Shown here in pieces: positions 11,873 to 25,211 of a stretch of DNA of 64,000 bases. The DNA lies in contig CM060191.1 in NCBI GenBank assembly GCA_030549335.1, positions 53,605,447 through 53,669,446 of the forward strand, read 5' to 3'. Position 1 is the stretch's first letter. Every line of letters starts with the position of its first letter. The DNA is from Pontederia crassipes. Taxonomy: Eukaryota > Streptophyta > Magnoliopsida > Commelinales > Pontederiaceae. A program made the position numbers and the translations under genes. Below the pieces are notes generated by a model. That model was given only the letters and a program-made list of their open reading frames with translations, was not told the origin of the DNA and ran no database searches.

Positions 11873-12921
11873 ACCTACCCCCTTAAATAAAAATTCGTCA
11901 TCGAATTTTAGTAAATCATAATTCACTTACCGAAAAGTCTTGGAAACTTCTCTCGCATTTCTTCTTCGAATTCCCATATTGCTTCTTGTTCTCGATGATG
12001 CTTCCATGCTACCTTGACCATGGGAATGGTCTTGTTCTTGAGATGCTTCACTTGGTAATCTACAATCTCTAGAGGTTGTTCCACATATGTCAAGTCCTCT
12101 TTGATATTTGGCTCCTCAATCCGAATCACATTTGCTTCATCGTGGACATACTTTCGGAGCATTGATACATGAAAGACATTATGAAGTCTTGTATATGAAG
12201 TTGGTAGTGCTAACTTATAGGCCGCTTCGTCAACTTTCTCTAGTATTTCAAAAGGCCCAATATATCTTGTTAGCTTTTCTTTCTTACAAAATCTCATAAC
12301 TCCCTTACTTTGTGAAACTTTGAGCATTACATGATCGCCAACTTCATAAAGTTGCTCTCTCCTTCTCATATCCGCATAACTCTTTTGTCTACTTTGTGTC
12401 GCTAGCGTCCTTTGCTTGATAAGCTCTACTTTATCAACATACATATGAACCAAATCTGGTCCAAGATATCTTTCTTTCCCGGTTTCACTCCAACATGCCG
12501 GAGAACGACAAGGCCTTCCATATAGAGCTTCAAATGGAGCCATTTTGATACTTGAGTGATAACTATTGTTATAAGCAAATTCCACCAAAGGAAGGTGGTC
12601 ATCTCAATTTCCATGCCAATCCAAAGCACAATCTCTAAGCATATCTTCAAGTGTTTGGATTGTTCTTTCACTTTGACCGTCGGTTTGAGGGTGGAATGAT
12701 GTGCTAAAATTCAATCTTGTTCCAAATGCATTTTGTAGGCCTTTCCAAAATCTTGAAGTGAACCTCGGGTCTCTATCCGAAACTATAGAAGTTGAAATTC
12801 CATGCAAACGGATAATCTCGTTCACATATAGTTCCACCATGCTTTCCATGGATTGACTCACTTTCATAGGAATAAAGTGAGCCGACTTCGTCAACCGATC
12901 AATGATGCACGAAAAATCATG

Positions 12922-14975
12922 CATTAGTTTAGGTCATTTGAATAACACTTTAGAATGTTTTTATGTTTAGAAAAGAAGAGTTTTGATTTATTTTCATATA
13001 ATTTTATGTAGATTTGATTTCTACCTAAATCTGAAAATTATTCATGACAAGATATGAGAGAACGTCGAAATCAAGGCAAGAAAAGGCCTAAAACAACTCA
13101 GAAGACTGTCACGGCCGTGACAGTTCTTGTCATGGCCGTGACAGACAAATTCCAGCAGAAAATTTGACTAAGTATTTTTCAGCTTTCTGTCACGATCGTG
13201 CCGGAGCCTTTCATGGCCGTGACGGCGGTCTGTTAGGTCATTTAAAGCCATTTTTATTCACTTTTTGGATATATTTTTTTGTTTCTTTCCTAGGGGGACG
13301 AAAAAACTTATAAAAGAAGGCAGAAGAAGACTTGGAAAAGTATCCCTAGAGCATACTTTTGAAGCCTAAAAAGAGGAGAAGTGCGAGGAAAACAGCGAAG
13401 CTCTGCCGAAAACTCGAGAGAGGACGTGCTTAGCCTATGCCAGAGTTTTTCGTTTTCTTTTTCCAATCATTTACATTAAATTTGATGTTATTATTCTCAG
13501 ATTTATTCCTTCATTAGGGTCATCCTAGTTGAACCCTATTTATGTATTGGAACCTTTCTTAATATTAGTTTGATTTGAATCTTTAATAGCATTGCAATTT
13601 CATGTTTAATGCTTTCCTTTGATTCCATGATTTATGATTTGATTGCTATCTGAGAAGAAGTGATTATTTTCATAATAGTTTCTATGATTGATCTTATTTA
13701 TTGCATGTCACAATTAGGGAAATCGAAAGAGACCTAATTCGTGTAGTTAGTAAGGTGACTTGAGGAAGCCCTTAATATTGATTTCGATTGAATGCATCTT
13801 ATGATTTAATTAAGTAAATTAAACACCGAAAGGATTAATTTATTTTAATTATTCATAAGATAGTAGTTAAAGCTTGAAACATTGGTTAACTAATTTTGGG
13901 AATTTACTTTATTATTGATTCAACTAATTCTAAGTTAAAAAAATTCATTACATTCTAGTGGTGATAATTAGGTTCCTTAATCATCAAATCATTATTTCTC
14001 TAGGTGATCATTTTTGTTATTTTCTTTTTATTCACCTCTGAAAATCATATTTTTTCTTAATTTCTCAATTAACAAGGTTAAAATAAAATATAAGTTATTA
14101 ATCGTCCTCGTGGGAACGATAACTCTACTCATTCACTTTATTACTTGAGCGACTGGTGCACTTGCTAACGTCTGTTATCAATTCTACACGCATCAAGTTT
14201 TTGGCGTCGTTGCCGGGGACGTGTTTAGTAACTTTTATTTTTATTTTACTTGTTATTTGAGAGCCTTTATTTTTCTGTTAAATTCCACGCAGATTCTTTT
14301 TAATTCACATACTTTCATATCTCTTTATCGTGTGTGACCAGGAAATATCTTTAAATGACAACAAAACCAAAGACTATGGGAGATCACTATTTGGAAGAAC
14401 AAAGAAAGATGATTGAGGATCATAAAGTACAAATATCACAACTTGCAAATAACAGTATCCCACTCATTCCCATGGTACAAGAAAATTCTTCTATTGAAGA
14501 TAGAATGTTAAAGTTCATGACAATGGCTGAAGAAAAATTTCAACTTCAAGAAAGAGCCTTTATGAAGTTGTTGGGACAACTAGAGCAATTGGAGGCTAGG
14601 ATCCAAGTGAAAAATGATGCTCCTCCATCCACTTACTTAGAGTCAAATTCCAACATCGAAGAAAAGTTGTGTCAATTGATTGGAGTCATAGAGAAAAGAT
14701 TCATCCTACAAGATCAACTCATTAGCAATCTACAATCACAGTTGACACAATTGAAGGATCAACAACTGGTTATTATTTTTTCTCCTCATCAATCCTCAAA
14801 TTTTAATGTTAAGTTTGATATGATGCAGGCAAAATTTCAAGCATTAGAGAAGAAAGTGGAGTTGGCTTCTCAAATTGCTTATGCCTCGGGGGATAATATT
14901 TTGGATAAATCTGTACCTATTATATGTCCATATCACTTGCAATATTTTAATCTGTACCTATTATATGTCCATGTC
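12922..14975 (+). mobile_element. Nested LTR-element relic (Tat/Athila-type primer site) inside the Ty3/gypsy element
   Basis: An LTR-like block of about 12922-14195 begins TGCATTAG and ends CATCA. It is followed by TGGCGTCGTTGCCGGGGA at 14202-14219, close to the TGGCGCCGTTGCCGGGGA primer-binding site typical of plant Tat/Athila elements. An internal region with one reading frame follows. The second LTR is not seen; the host element resumes at about 14976. A related copy in opposite orientation lies at 45010-46735. The LTR holds GGCCGTGACAG-type words in repeated pairs near 13110-13225. No pol gene is present, so it looks non-autonomous or truncated. Confidence 0.65.
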
Positions 14976-15011
14976 ATCAAGTTTGATATGTTGCATAAGT
15001 ACACATCCTAA
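14355..15011 (+). CDS. Coiled-coil reading frame of the nested element
   Basis: The frame begins [16 protein letters not shown] soon after the primer-binding site, where gag would start in an LTR element. It is dominated by Glu/Gln/Leu heptads. Two modules resemble each other: [20 protein letters not shown] at about residues 50-70 and [20 protein letters not shown] at about 105-125, suggesting an internal duplication. No CCHC knuckle or protease follows. The last residues read into the surrounding element and are not native. The same start region is present, diverged, at 45017-45350 on the minus strand. I cannot assign a function; a gag-derived coiled coil is the likeliest reading. Confidence 0.45.
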   Translation: MTTKPKTMGDHYLEEQRKMIEDHKVQISQLANNSIPLIPMVQENSSIEDRMLKFMTMAEEKFQLQERAFMKLLGQLEQLEARIQVKNDAPPSTYLESNSNIEEKLCQLIGVIEKRFILQDQLISNLQSQLTQLKDQQLVIIFSPHQSSNFNVKFDMMQAKFQALEKKVELASQIAYASGDNILDKSVPIICPYHLQYFNLYLLYVHVIKFDMLHKYTS

Positions 15012-17649
15012 TCCGGTGCCGCATGCATCACTATAAATAACATATCCTACACTCCCCGAAGGAATGACGATGATTGGTGCCGTGGTAAGTCTTCTTTTTA
15101 ACTCTTGAAAACTTGCTTCACATGCTTGTGACCATATGAACTTCTCGCCCTTCCTTGTCAACTTTGTCATAGAAGCGACAATCTTGGAGAAGTCTTGGAT
15201 GAACCTTCTATAATATCCGGCGAGTCCCAAGAAACTCCTAATTTCAGTTACATTCTTTGGCCTACTCCAATTAGTGACGGCTTCAACTTTAGCCGGATCC
15301 ACGGCCACTCCATGTCTTGACACAATATGTCCAAGAAACATCACTTCTTCAAGTCAAAATTCGCATTTAGACAACTTGGTGTAGAGCTTGTTCCTTCTTA
15401 AAGTCTCCAACACAATGCGGAGGTGTTCCTGGTGCTCTTCCGGGCTTGTTGAGTAGATGAGGATGTCATTCACAAACACTATCACGAACTTGTCCAAGTA
15501 TGGACGGAAGATCCTATTTCATCAAGTTCATGAATGCGGCAGGCGCATTCGTTAGTCCAAAAGGCATAACCAAAAATTCATAGTGTCCATACCTTGAACG
15601 AAATGCCATTTTGGGAACATCTTGTTCAACCACCATTAATTGATGGTAGCCACTTCTTAAGTCGATCTTTGAGAAAATCGACACCGTCGACAATTGATCA
15701 AATAGATCATCGATTCTTAGTAAGGGGTACTTGTTCTTCAACGTGACCTTGTTGAGCATTCAGTAGTCGATGCACAATCTTAAAGAACCATCTTTCTTCT
15801 TGACGAAAAGTACCGGTGCGCCCCATGGTGAGACGCTTGGCCTTATGAACCCCTTATCCAAAAGCTCTTGTAATTGAATCTTCAATTCATGCATCTCCGC
15901 CGGAGCCATTCGGTAAGGCAGCTTTGACATGGGTGCGGTACCCGGAAGTAGTTCAATATTGAACTCAACTTCCCTTCTTGACGGCAATCCCGCAATGTCT
16001 TTCGAAAAGACATCAGGATATTCTCTCACCACATCTAAGGATTCAAGTGCCCTTGGTTGTGAATCCGTCTTGATGACACTTGCTAAGAATCCTCTTGCTC
16101 CTTTCTTAATCATCTTACTTGCTTTGATTGCTGAAATTAGCATCTTGACTTCTTTGGAGGGAATTCCTCGAATCATCGTGGGTTTAGCATGATGATCACC
16201 TATAAAGATTTTCTTTTCTTTGCAATACATACGAGCATCATTATAGAATAACCAATCCATTCCTAAGATTACATCATAATCTATCATAGGAAGCAATATA
16301 AGGTCACATGAAAAATTCTTCCTATCTATTTCTATGGATACATTGGGAACATATCTTCTAGTGACTACCATTCCGGTTGGAGTCACTACTTCTAGTTGAC
16401 CATTAGTCACTAGGGGCTTCACTTCTAGCATTCTAACAAATGCATGAAATATAAAGGAATGGGTTGCTCCTAAATCAAAAAGAACGTTTGCATAGTGTCC
16501 GGCAATTAGGATATTATCTTGGATCACATCGTTGGCTTGAGTAGCTTCCTCAACTTCCATGGCGAATACTCTTGCTAGAGCTCTTGATGGATTTGCAACC
16601 CCTTTTCCTTTGTCTCTATTGTCATTGTGCCTTTCTGGGCAATCTTTTATATAATGGCCCGTCTTGCCACATTGCAAGCATGTCCCGGCCCTCATACGAC
16701 ATTCGTCGGGATGATACCTACCACAATGGGTACATGCACTTCTTCCTTGTTCCCCCTTCTTTGGAGAGTGGTAGGGAACTTTTCTTGGGCTCTTCCTTCG
16801 TGTTTCTTGATTGCTTTCCCTTTAGTAGCCATCCTTTCCTTGTACTTTCCTTCATGTTCATTGGCAAGTTCTACCTCATCTTTCATAGTGATGCAGCGAC
16901 CACTCCTCGCCCAAGGTTGCAGCCCGGGCGTAAGGCCATTAATGAACCTTTTAGTTCTCCTTAGTTCATTCTCGTTGAGTTCCCAAAACTTTTCCAACCT
17001 TAGGAAGGTGTTCAAGTATAAGTCAACTGTCATGTTTCCTTTGACGAGATTTAGGAACTCGTCTCTCTTCTTTCCTTCACGTGGTCAGGGAAAAAGCGAG
17101 CCTCGAAGGCTTCCACGAAGTCCTTCCAACCAACCTCTTCTTCACTTTGGAAGGTAGTCTTCAAGAGTGCCTTCCACCATGCCTTAGCTTGTCCGCAAAG
17201 GCGATGCGTAGCATACATCACCTTATGGTCTTCAGGACATCACATGACTTTAAGAATGTCCCTTATTTCCTCAACCCATGATTCGGCTAAATCAGGGTCT
17301 CCTTCTCCGTCAAACTTGGGAGGTTGGAGCCTTAGGAACCTCTCTATGTAATAGTCTGGTTCATTAGTCCTTTGGGCATTTTGTGCTGCCCGGATTAGTC
17401 CATCGAGGAAGGTATTCCTTTCGTGCTCCTCATCAACAATCGCACATCTTGGTGGCATCTACATCCATAATTAAATAAACATAACATCATCATTAGCATG
17501 AGTTAAATATGGAAGAACATGTACCTTTAGATTCGGTGGCACCTCATGACGATTGCACATGGACTTTACTCTTAGACATTTTAGCCAACCTATGGCTTAA
17601 ACACATAAGACTTAAGACATAAGAGCCAAACTATGGCTATGATACCAAC

Positions 17650-20153
17650 TGTAACGCCTCCAAAATTCGGCCCTAATTTAAAACTGTTGCCGAACCCCGG
17701 ATGGCATTACGTCGACCTTGACATGACCTAATTTCATAAAACATTACAGCGGAAAATGTAATAATAATAAACATAAATAATAGTATCATAAAACAACGAA
17801 AGACTTCATCATATAAAAATCTCATGACAACAATACTAGCCCATGTGCCACATAGGTTCTAACATCAATACCCAACATAGGGTTCATAATACATAAATGA
17901 GTCCAAATAAACGTAAAAGACTCAAAGACCCATAAGCCATACATACTTAACTCTTATAAGAGTTCCTCATCATAACATAAAAGACTAAGTGATAACTTGG
18001 GCCTTAGCCCGACCAACCCATGTGCAACGTCTCCGTCATGAGGCTCTCGCCGACGAACCTAAGCCTCGTCCATACCTGCATGGATCCATGGGGTGCAGGG
18101 GATTTCTTCCGCTAGAGTATGTTGAGGCCCATGCATGCTATGATCCTATGACATAATCTCTACATGTCATGGCATATGCATATCATCATCATGGAACATA
18201 AAACATATGCATGCTATGAGCTATTTATGCATACTACATGGCATATGAACATATCATCATAGCAAGATAATATAAACATATAACATCTTAACATTAAGTC
18301 AAAGCATATCATAACCTATCATTATGCTAAGACATATCATCATTTATCTTGTTTTACTTTGACATCTTCTTTCATAACATCTTATGGCAAGGGGACATAC
18401 ATTAGCATCCGATTGGAGCTTTCATTAATATCTTCATCTTTATGCCCCAAGTCATTTTTGGAAAGTACATACATATTTGTAAGACTTTACTTTCCACTTT
18501 ACATCATCTTTTCATCTTCTATCTTGATTAAAATAGCTTATTATCTTGGTGATTGGGAAGACCATGTTGATTCGTGAGAACTTGGCTAGCTAGGTCGGGA
18601 CGATTGCCCCACTTTTGGAAGGATTCTTTCCTAGGAATACGACACATCAGCTAGCATGTGAAGACCTTATTCCCCTCCACGATTACAACAAGACACCTTC
18701 ATGCCAATCCATCTTTTACTTTCATTCATCATTACATACAATCATTCATCACATATTGCATGTTTTAACCTTATTTAAAGTCATACATACTTCAAATCAT
18801 ACTATGTGTGGACATTCAATCATAACCAATCATCTGTCCAAAATGGACGACCGTTTCTTTAACGGTCGACCTCAGGACTACATATCAGGCGATCGATCGA
18901 ATTATCGGTCGACCGATTTGGTCATTTCAGACGACCGAAACAAGAGTTTCGGTTCGACCGCTAATCACAGAATGTAACACTCTTCTAAATCGGGCGACCG
19001 CTGGATTATCGGTCGATCGATACATGAATTTCGGACGTCCGAAGTGAACTTCGGATCGTCCGTTAATCACAGAATGTAACTGCTACTCAAATCGGACGAC
19101 CGCTGGAATATCGGTGGACCGATACTTAGCTTTCGGACGACCGAAGCAAGGTGCTCGGACGTCCGCTAATCACAGAATGTTTCGACTCCATATATCGAAC
19201 GACCGTTGGGATATCGGTCGACCGGTACATGATTTTTAGACGACTGAATCAAGGTGTTCGGACGTCCGCTAATCACATAATGTGTCTGCCCTTTCAAAAC
19301 GGTCGATCGATAAGGGAATCGGTCGCCCAATTTTGAGACGGCAGCTACACGATTTTTACATAATTTCTTTTCAAATCTTACATACATTGACATGGTCACT
19401 ACATATTAACTTCCAAACATCATAATAGACATCTCATGACATTCTTAATATACTAAACATGAAACATATGAGATTTTCACATGGAGACATTTAACATGCT
19501 AAGCAAGTTCATAAATGTACATGGGCATAAAACCATTTCATTTTGAGCTAACATAAATTATAATGAACATTATAGTTCTAAACATGATTAGCATGAGAAC
19601 ATAAATCTTAATAGAACATAGCACAAATAAGCACTAATATGTATAAGTCCTTAATCATCCATTTCAAGAATACAAGTTGGTTCTTCATACTCTAATCTAT
19701 TCACACAAGCATCATTAGGATGGTGATTAGAGTTTAGAATCACCTCAAACATACCTTAATAGCTAACTTAAATCCTAACTTCTTCCTTCACTTCAAACTA
19801 CCCCTCCTCCCTTCTTCTAGTTGCTGTCCACGAATCCACACGAGCTGCTACAGTGCAGTGGTGAGTAAGTGAAGCTATTAGAGTGAGCTAAATAGAGAGG
19901 AGCTTAAGTAGAAGTTTACTGTAGCTACAGTAATCGAATTACTGTAGCTCTCCCCTGCTGGCCGAATGAGAGGAGATGGTGAGCAAATGAAGAGAAGCTA
20001 CAGTGCCACCCTCAATTGCTCGGCCGACTTGGAGTTGGTGGGAAAAGGTGAGTTACCTTTTAGGTTATAATAATGTTTTGGGCTTTGGTGGGCTTGCGCG
20101 TGTGGGCCTTTCTCACTTCTTTTCTCTTTTTTTTATTTCTTTAGGACGTTACA
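17650..20153 (-). repeat. LTR (5' side in element orientation)
   Basis: About 2.50 kb, with TG and CA ends. The primer-binding site lies directly outside its left end. It carries the same 102-bp tandem array at about 18875-19345. Confidence 0.93.
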
Positions 20154-20750
20154 CTGCCACCCTCGTCGATGTTCCTCACCGATACAATAGGGCCACTTTA
20201 CTCGAAGTTCTTCATTGTCACATAAAAAGGGCTGCCATCCTAGAAGTTTCTCATCACCGTGCTGCCACCCTCAACATTCATCATCGCTACAACAGGCCCA
20301 TCCTCCTCAAAGTTTCTCATCCCCCGTTGCCATCTTTGTCGCAATGTTATCACGATCGGACTAAAAAAGTCTTCATTTCAGATCGGACCAATTGATAATA
20401 AAATATTATTATTTCTCATCACTCATGCACCAAACTTGGCTCTCCACGATCTCGACTGCACAAATCAGATGTAACTTACCGGCAACTACACGGCAAGGAG
20501 CAGAGCAACAGTAGCGATGCCGACGTGAACGTAGGACGATCTCAGCGGCGTCGCCATGAGCATCATTGATGGCCGCGAGCATCATTGATGGCCGCGAGCA
20601 TCATTGACGTTCCTCATCGCTGAAACAAGGCCACCATCGTCTCTGAATTGCACCACTGAACCGACCGACTTTCATCACTGAACCGAACCGTGTCTACTCA
20701 CGCCCGCATACAACTGCCTCCCCCATCCAACCGTTGGATCGTATGTGCCA
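20154..20750 (+). other. Coding-like peptide-repeat block, right part, and short tandem repeats
   Basis: Bases 20159-20395 read VDVPHRYNRATLLEVLH, then ILEVSHHRAATLNIHHRYNR, then PILLKVSH: a degenerate unit of about 20-25 residues repeated three or four times and continuing from 9310-9391 across the insertion. A separate 20-bp tandem repeat (GAGCATCATTGATGGCCGC) occupies about 20559-20610. I recognise no family. It may be a relic gene or an expanded tandem DNA repeat that happens to stay open. Confidence 0.4.
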
Positions 20751-20894
20751 CCCCATTAAAGAATAAAGTCTTTGAAAGCAATGGAGAGGTCATTCATTGA
20801 CTCCGGTCGTGGCAAAGGCATCTTTTCGGCGAGCTCATATGATCATAATATCATATCATAGGAGTCGTCTGTGTGATTTATTTAAGAAACCAAG

Positions 20895-21040
20895 TTGGAG
20901 GGGGCTGTTCGTCCCTTCCTCATCGCCAAGGGATCTCCTCTTCTACGCCCCAAAATTGGAGGCGCCTGCTCGTCCCTTCCTCATCGCCAAGGGATCTCCT
21001 CTTCTACGCGCCGAAATTGGAGGAGGCTGCTCGTCTCTCT
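20895..21040 (+). repeat. 61-bp tandem repeat at the FNR core promoter
   Basis: Units begin TTGGAGG at 20895, 20956 and 21017, exactly 61 bases apart. Two are full and nearly identical (CCTCATCGCCAAGGGATCTC in both); the third diverges after about 20 bases. The array ends some 20 bases before the TATA box. Confidence 0.9.
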
Positions 21041-21056
21041 CTTTCCCCCAAACCCC

Positions 21057-21063
21057 TATAAAT
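21057..21063 (+). promoter_or_regulatory. TATA box of the FNR gene
   Basis: TATAAAT in CCCCTATAAATTGATC lies 47 bases before the ATG at 21104. A start site 25-35 bases downstream would give a very short leader of about 10-25 bases. Confidence 0.65.
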
Positions 21064-21103
21064 TGATCTCTTCTACGAGCGGGAGGGGACGAGCTCTGCG
21101 ATC

Positions 21104-24100
21104 ATGGCGCACGCTTTGGGAACCCAGGTTCCTGTGGCTTCTTCTTGAGCTTCGGTCGTTGCTTGAAAGTTTTTTTCTCCCTAGATGTGATGGAGTTTTA
21201 TGGTGATTTCTTGCAGGCATCAATGGCGGCAATGATTGGAACCGATCCATCCGCGAGGAGTGGGTTCAACAAGATGGTAAAAACGGGTTCTTTATGATTT
21301 TTTTTATTTTGTTGTCTATTTCGATACGTTCGATGGACAGTTTGTGGTTTTTCTTAACATTTTGCCTTTCGGAAACCTCACTTCAACAGCATTTAGGTTA
21401 ATTTGTTCATGCATACATATCGAAGGTGAGCACCAAAAAGATTATTGCCATCGGAGGATGATAGGAGACACAATTATTACCAAGTGAAAGAAAACTTCGT
21501 TTGATTGAATTCTTGACCGTAACCACCTAATAGTTATATGGCTGGCCACTGCTAACTTTTTAAACGCTTTTTAAACTTTTTAAACACTTGTCCTATCCAG
21601 ATAAAATGGATGTGTCCGTCTCCTATCTTTTTAATCATTGCATTAAAATCTATGGATGATGTTCGATTTGTTTCCTTTTAAAAACTTTTAATCTGATCCA
21701 TATATTTTTAAACTGACGAATAAAATGATAAGGATGTCATGTCCCTCTTTGAACCATCATTAAGCCTATCCGTAGGTGCCACTGTGCAGTGTATATGTAA
21801 TGCCGACTTGATCCTTGAATGTGCTGCCTTTTGTTTGCAAAATTGCATCTTTCTCTTGAATGGTATGATGCTATATGTAGTACAATGTTAAGAATATTTT
21901 TCTTAATGTAGTACATGCGGTCACTACTTTGTGACATATTTTGAAGTCTCATCATATAAATTTTATGCATATTTCAACTATTTTTTAAAGATGATTTCTA
22001 ACGTATACTAAAATATATCGTATCCATGTTCCATGCCTTAAACCCTAAAAATGTATTGCATCCATACTTAAAGGAAAAGCTTTTAAACATGTGTTCTAGA
22101 AAACTACATTTCCGGCACAATGTTGATTTCATAAGCAGATAATGCATCATGTCCTCTCTCAACTTTGTAACCTCTTTTTTCCAATATTCTCTCCAGTTTA
22201 ATGCTATAGAATTTACATTCTTGAAAAAAAAATGACTCCAAATACCTTATCAAGTAAAGTTAAGCAACTGTGATGCAATTTGTGACCTGTCTTTCGAATA
22301 TCTTAACATATCTTGGACTTCATCAGTCTTTCTTTTTTAGTTTTGATAAATAATGAGATTGTTAATAAATGCATTCTGTGTAATGGACTACAAAATTTCT
22401 CAGGTTGTTGAACAAACACGTTGTTAACATTTTTTTCACAATTTTAAGCAGATTTTACTGCTTCGACTTGTACTATCTCTGATGCTAATTCCAACATGTT
22501 CTTTCCTGATGCAGGGTCAAAATGCTCTTAGCTTTGAGAATAGATTACTAGTTTCTTTCTCATCCCTGAGCTTGCAAAAGAAAACATTACCAATAAAATA
22601 CAAGTCCAGGGTATTATGTATGTCTGTAACACAAACTGGTAGAAGCAAGATTGCAGTTGAGCCTTTAGAACTTGAAAATGCTACAGAACCACCTCTTAAT
22701 ATTCACAAACCTAAGGAACCATACACCGCAACAATTGTTTCAGTTGAAAGACTTGTTGGGCCCAAAGCCCCTGGAGAGACATGCCATATTGTAATTGATC
22801 ATGGAGGAAATGTCCCCTATTGGGAAGGGCAGAGTTATGGCATTATCCCTCCTGTAAGTGTTAAACTTCCCGTTTAAATTTATTGATAATGCTCATTCTT
22901 CTTACTGAAGCATTATTCTGTTCCATTCCCTAACTATTATTGTTAACTGATTAACTTATGCATCTTGATAAGGTTTGTACATTTTACTTCTAACTATCCT
23001 TTTTATTTAATGTGGCCGGGCTGTTTTATAGGATTTCCTTTGTCATTGCTTGTTTCTTGACCACTTTGATTTGTTATGTTACCAAACCATGTTTTTCTTT
23101 CAAATGTCGTAAATTGTTTCTCTTTCTTTTCACAAGAATCCTACATGTATCAATGCTTAGGGTTTATCAGAAAACTTACAGCACAATGCTAAAAAGATAT
23201 TTGAAGCCCTTTTTTTTAGGCTCTTATAACTAAAGCAAGTTTTTTTGAGGGGAATAACTAAAGCAAGTTGTTTGCATTTCCATTTGGAATTTAGGTTGTG
23301 GTTTGTTTTGTTGAAAATAAGTTTTAGGGGAAACTTTAATTGATTTAGAAAAAAACAATTCGTTCTCTTGTTTTATAGGGTATTGCAAAAGTTAAAACAT
23401 GAACTTAATTTCATTTATGTTCTCTGTGAGAAAAAAGGGGAAAATGTTTTCTCCTGTGCAATGTTTTTTACAAGTTTTTGGTAAAATAATGTTGAATAAT
23501 ATCTTTCATTGTCTAATGTAGAAAATTGCATAATTTCCTAAACAAACTCGGTCTTTGATGGTAAAACTCGATGTACCTTTTGCATCGGGGGTGCTCTGAT
23601 GTTTTGTCTTTAATTTCCAGTAGTTGCCAGGATGCTTATTCCGATCCCATGAGCATTTTTGTATAAGGTTGGCCTACTATATTATGCTTAATAAATGAGA
23701 ATCTATGAATAAATATGGTCTCATTATATAATATAATAGCAATCAAAAGTTTGAAGGTGCATGAGAAAAGTTCCTACACATGAACCAAGGATTTTATGAA
23801 TTCTTGAGCCTTTTCTCACGTCTTTTAAACTTTTGTAGGGTGAGAATCCAAAGAAACCTGGGTCTCCCCAAAATGTCCGCCTTTATTCAATTGCCTCAAC
23901 AAGGTATGGAGATTCATTTGATGGTAGGACAGCTAGTCTGTGTGTTCGGCGTGCTGTCTATTATGATCCAGAAACTGGAAAGGAAGACCCTTCAAAAAAG
24001 GGTGTTTGTAGCAATTTTCTCTGTGATTCAAAGCCAGGGGACAAGATTCAGCTCACAGGTATGGAGCGGTCACATGAAAATATTCTGAAATTACATAATC

Positions 24101-25211
24101 CAAATGTTTAAGACAACAATTCTAGCTGTATGTCCATTAATTTTGGTGATTAAGAGTACATCATCGACACCAACTATACTCAATACCCTAGTAGCGCATA
24201 ACCATAAGACCTGTAAAGTAACAGTAGCTATCCTCTCAGAGATAGTTACATAAACGCTGTATTCATTGCCTTTTGTAGAATTATTAATATCAAAAGTGGT
24301 TGTGGGCCTTATGATTCTCTGCAATATGTTCTGAAAAGAAAATATTGTTCTTGTGAAATCTAAAGGATAACTGTGCCTCCTTGTTTTTTTTTTCCAAGCT
24401 TTTCAACCAATTTCACTTGATATCTTAATTAGTTGTCTGTGAGGAGCATTTATCTTCTGACCTGACGATTATATGTTGCTTTGTCACACACTAGAGTTTT
24501 ATAGAGACTGCAGTTTCAAGATTTATCAGTTCTATCTTTTATATGACAATTTCTCGGGATTGGTATTTCTCCTTTGCTTTTGCGAATTTGAGTATGATTT
24601 ATGCATTTTCCAGGCCCCTCTGGCAAAATAATGCTACTGCCAGAGGACAACCCAAATGCCACCCATATCATGATAGCCACAGGGACAGGTGTTGCTCCCT
24701 TCCGTGGCTACCTTCGTCGCATGTTCATGGAAGCTGTACCCAACAGATTCAGTGGCCTTGCATGGCTCTTTCTTGGAGTTGCAAATTCTGACAGTCTTCT
24801 TTATGATGACGAGTTCACCAGCTACCTGAAACATTACCCTGACAACTTTAGGTACACTGACCTCTCATATTTACATTTTAATCACCTGATTTTACTTGAC
24901 ACCATTATGACTAATATTTCCTATAACATTTTTTCTGGAAAACAAAAAACAGATATGATAAAGCCCTTAGCCGAGAGCAGAAAAACAAAAAAGGGGGTAA
25001 GATGTATGTTCAGGACAAGATTGAGGAATACAGTGATAAAATCTTCAAGCTTTTGGATGATGGTGCGCACATCTACTTTTGTGGTTTAAAGGGGATGATG
25101 CCTGGTATTCAGGATACATTAAAGAGAATTGCTGAGCAGAGAGGAGAGAGCTGGGATGCGAAGCTTTCTCAGCTTAAGAAGAATAAGCAATGGCATGTAG
25201 AGGTTTACTAG
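21104..25211 (+). CDS. RFNR: Ferredoxin-NADP reductase, root-type (leaf-type excluded), plastid
   Basis: Six exons read in phase: 21104-21127, 21217-21276, 22515-22853, 23839-24058, 24614-24851 and 24953-25211, giving 379 residues, the family's usual size. The N-terminus ([16 protein letters not shown]) is a Ser/Arg/Lys-bearing transit peptide ending near [10 protein letters not shown]. The FAD domain shows RLYSIAST, and VCSNFLC lies in the linker. The NADP domain shows [41 protein letters not shown] and the terminal aromatic VEVY that stacks on the flavin. The enzyme in non-green plastids moves electrons from NADPH to ferredoxin to feed nitrite reductase and glutamate synthase. [24 protein letters not shown] marks the root-type isoform. 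All key residues look intact, so I take the gene to be functional. The first exon encodes only eight residues. AATAAA at about 25545 is a possible polyadenylation signal. Confidence 0.96.

Larger units (their letters stand above)
9392..20153 (-). mobile_element. Ty3/gypsy LTR retrotransposon, probably Del/Tekay chromovirus, with a nested element
   Basis: The element is 10.8 kb, with LTRs starting TGTAACGCC and ending GTTACA, flanked by the 5-bp target duplication CTGCC (9387-9391 and 20154-20158). LTRs are 9392-11872 and 17650-20153. It reads on the minus strand: a primer-binding site next to 17649 (TTGGTATCATAGCC, initiator-Met type), gag, a CCHC zinc knuckle near 16680, protease, reverse transcriptase and RNase H to about 14961, then integrase 12924-11923 ending in a chromodomain-like WKHHREQEAIWEFEEEM. 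Long LTRs and this tail suggest the Del/Tekay lineage. The LTRs differ by a few percent by eye, so the insertion is fairly recent. The coding region is broken in several places and carries a nested element. Confidence 0.93.

Noticed and set aside
24603-24850. Alternative frames over FNR exon 5, including a minus-strand frame at 24634-24834
   Set aside because: They are shadows of the FNR coding exon, whose own frame matches the family residue by residue.
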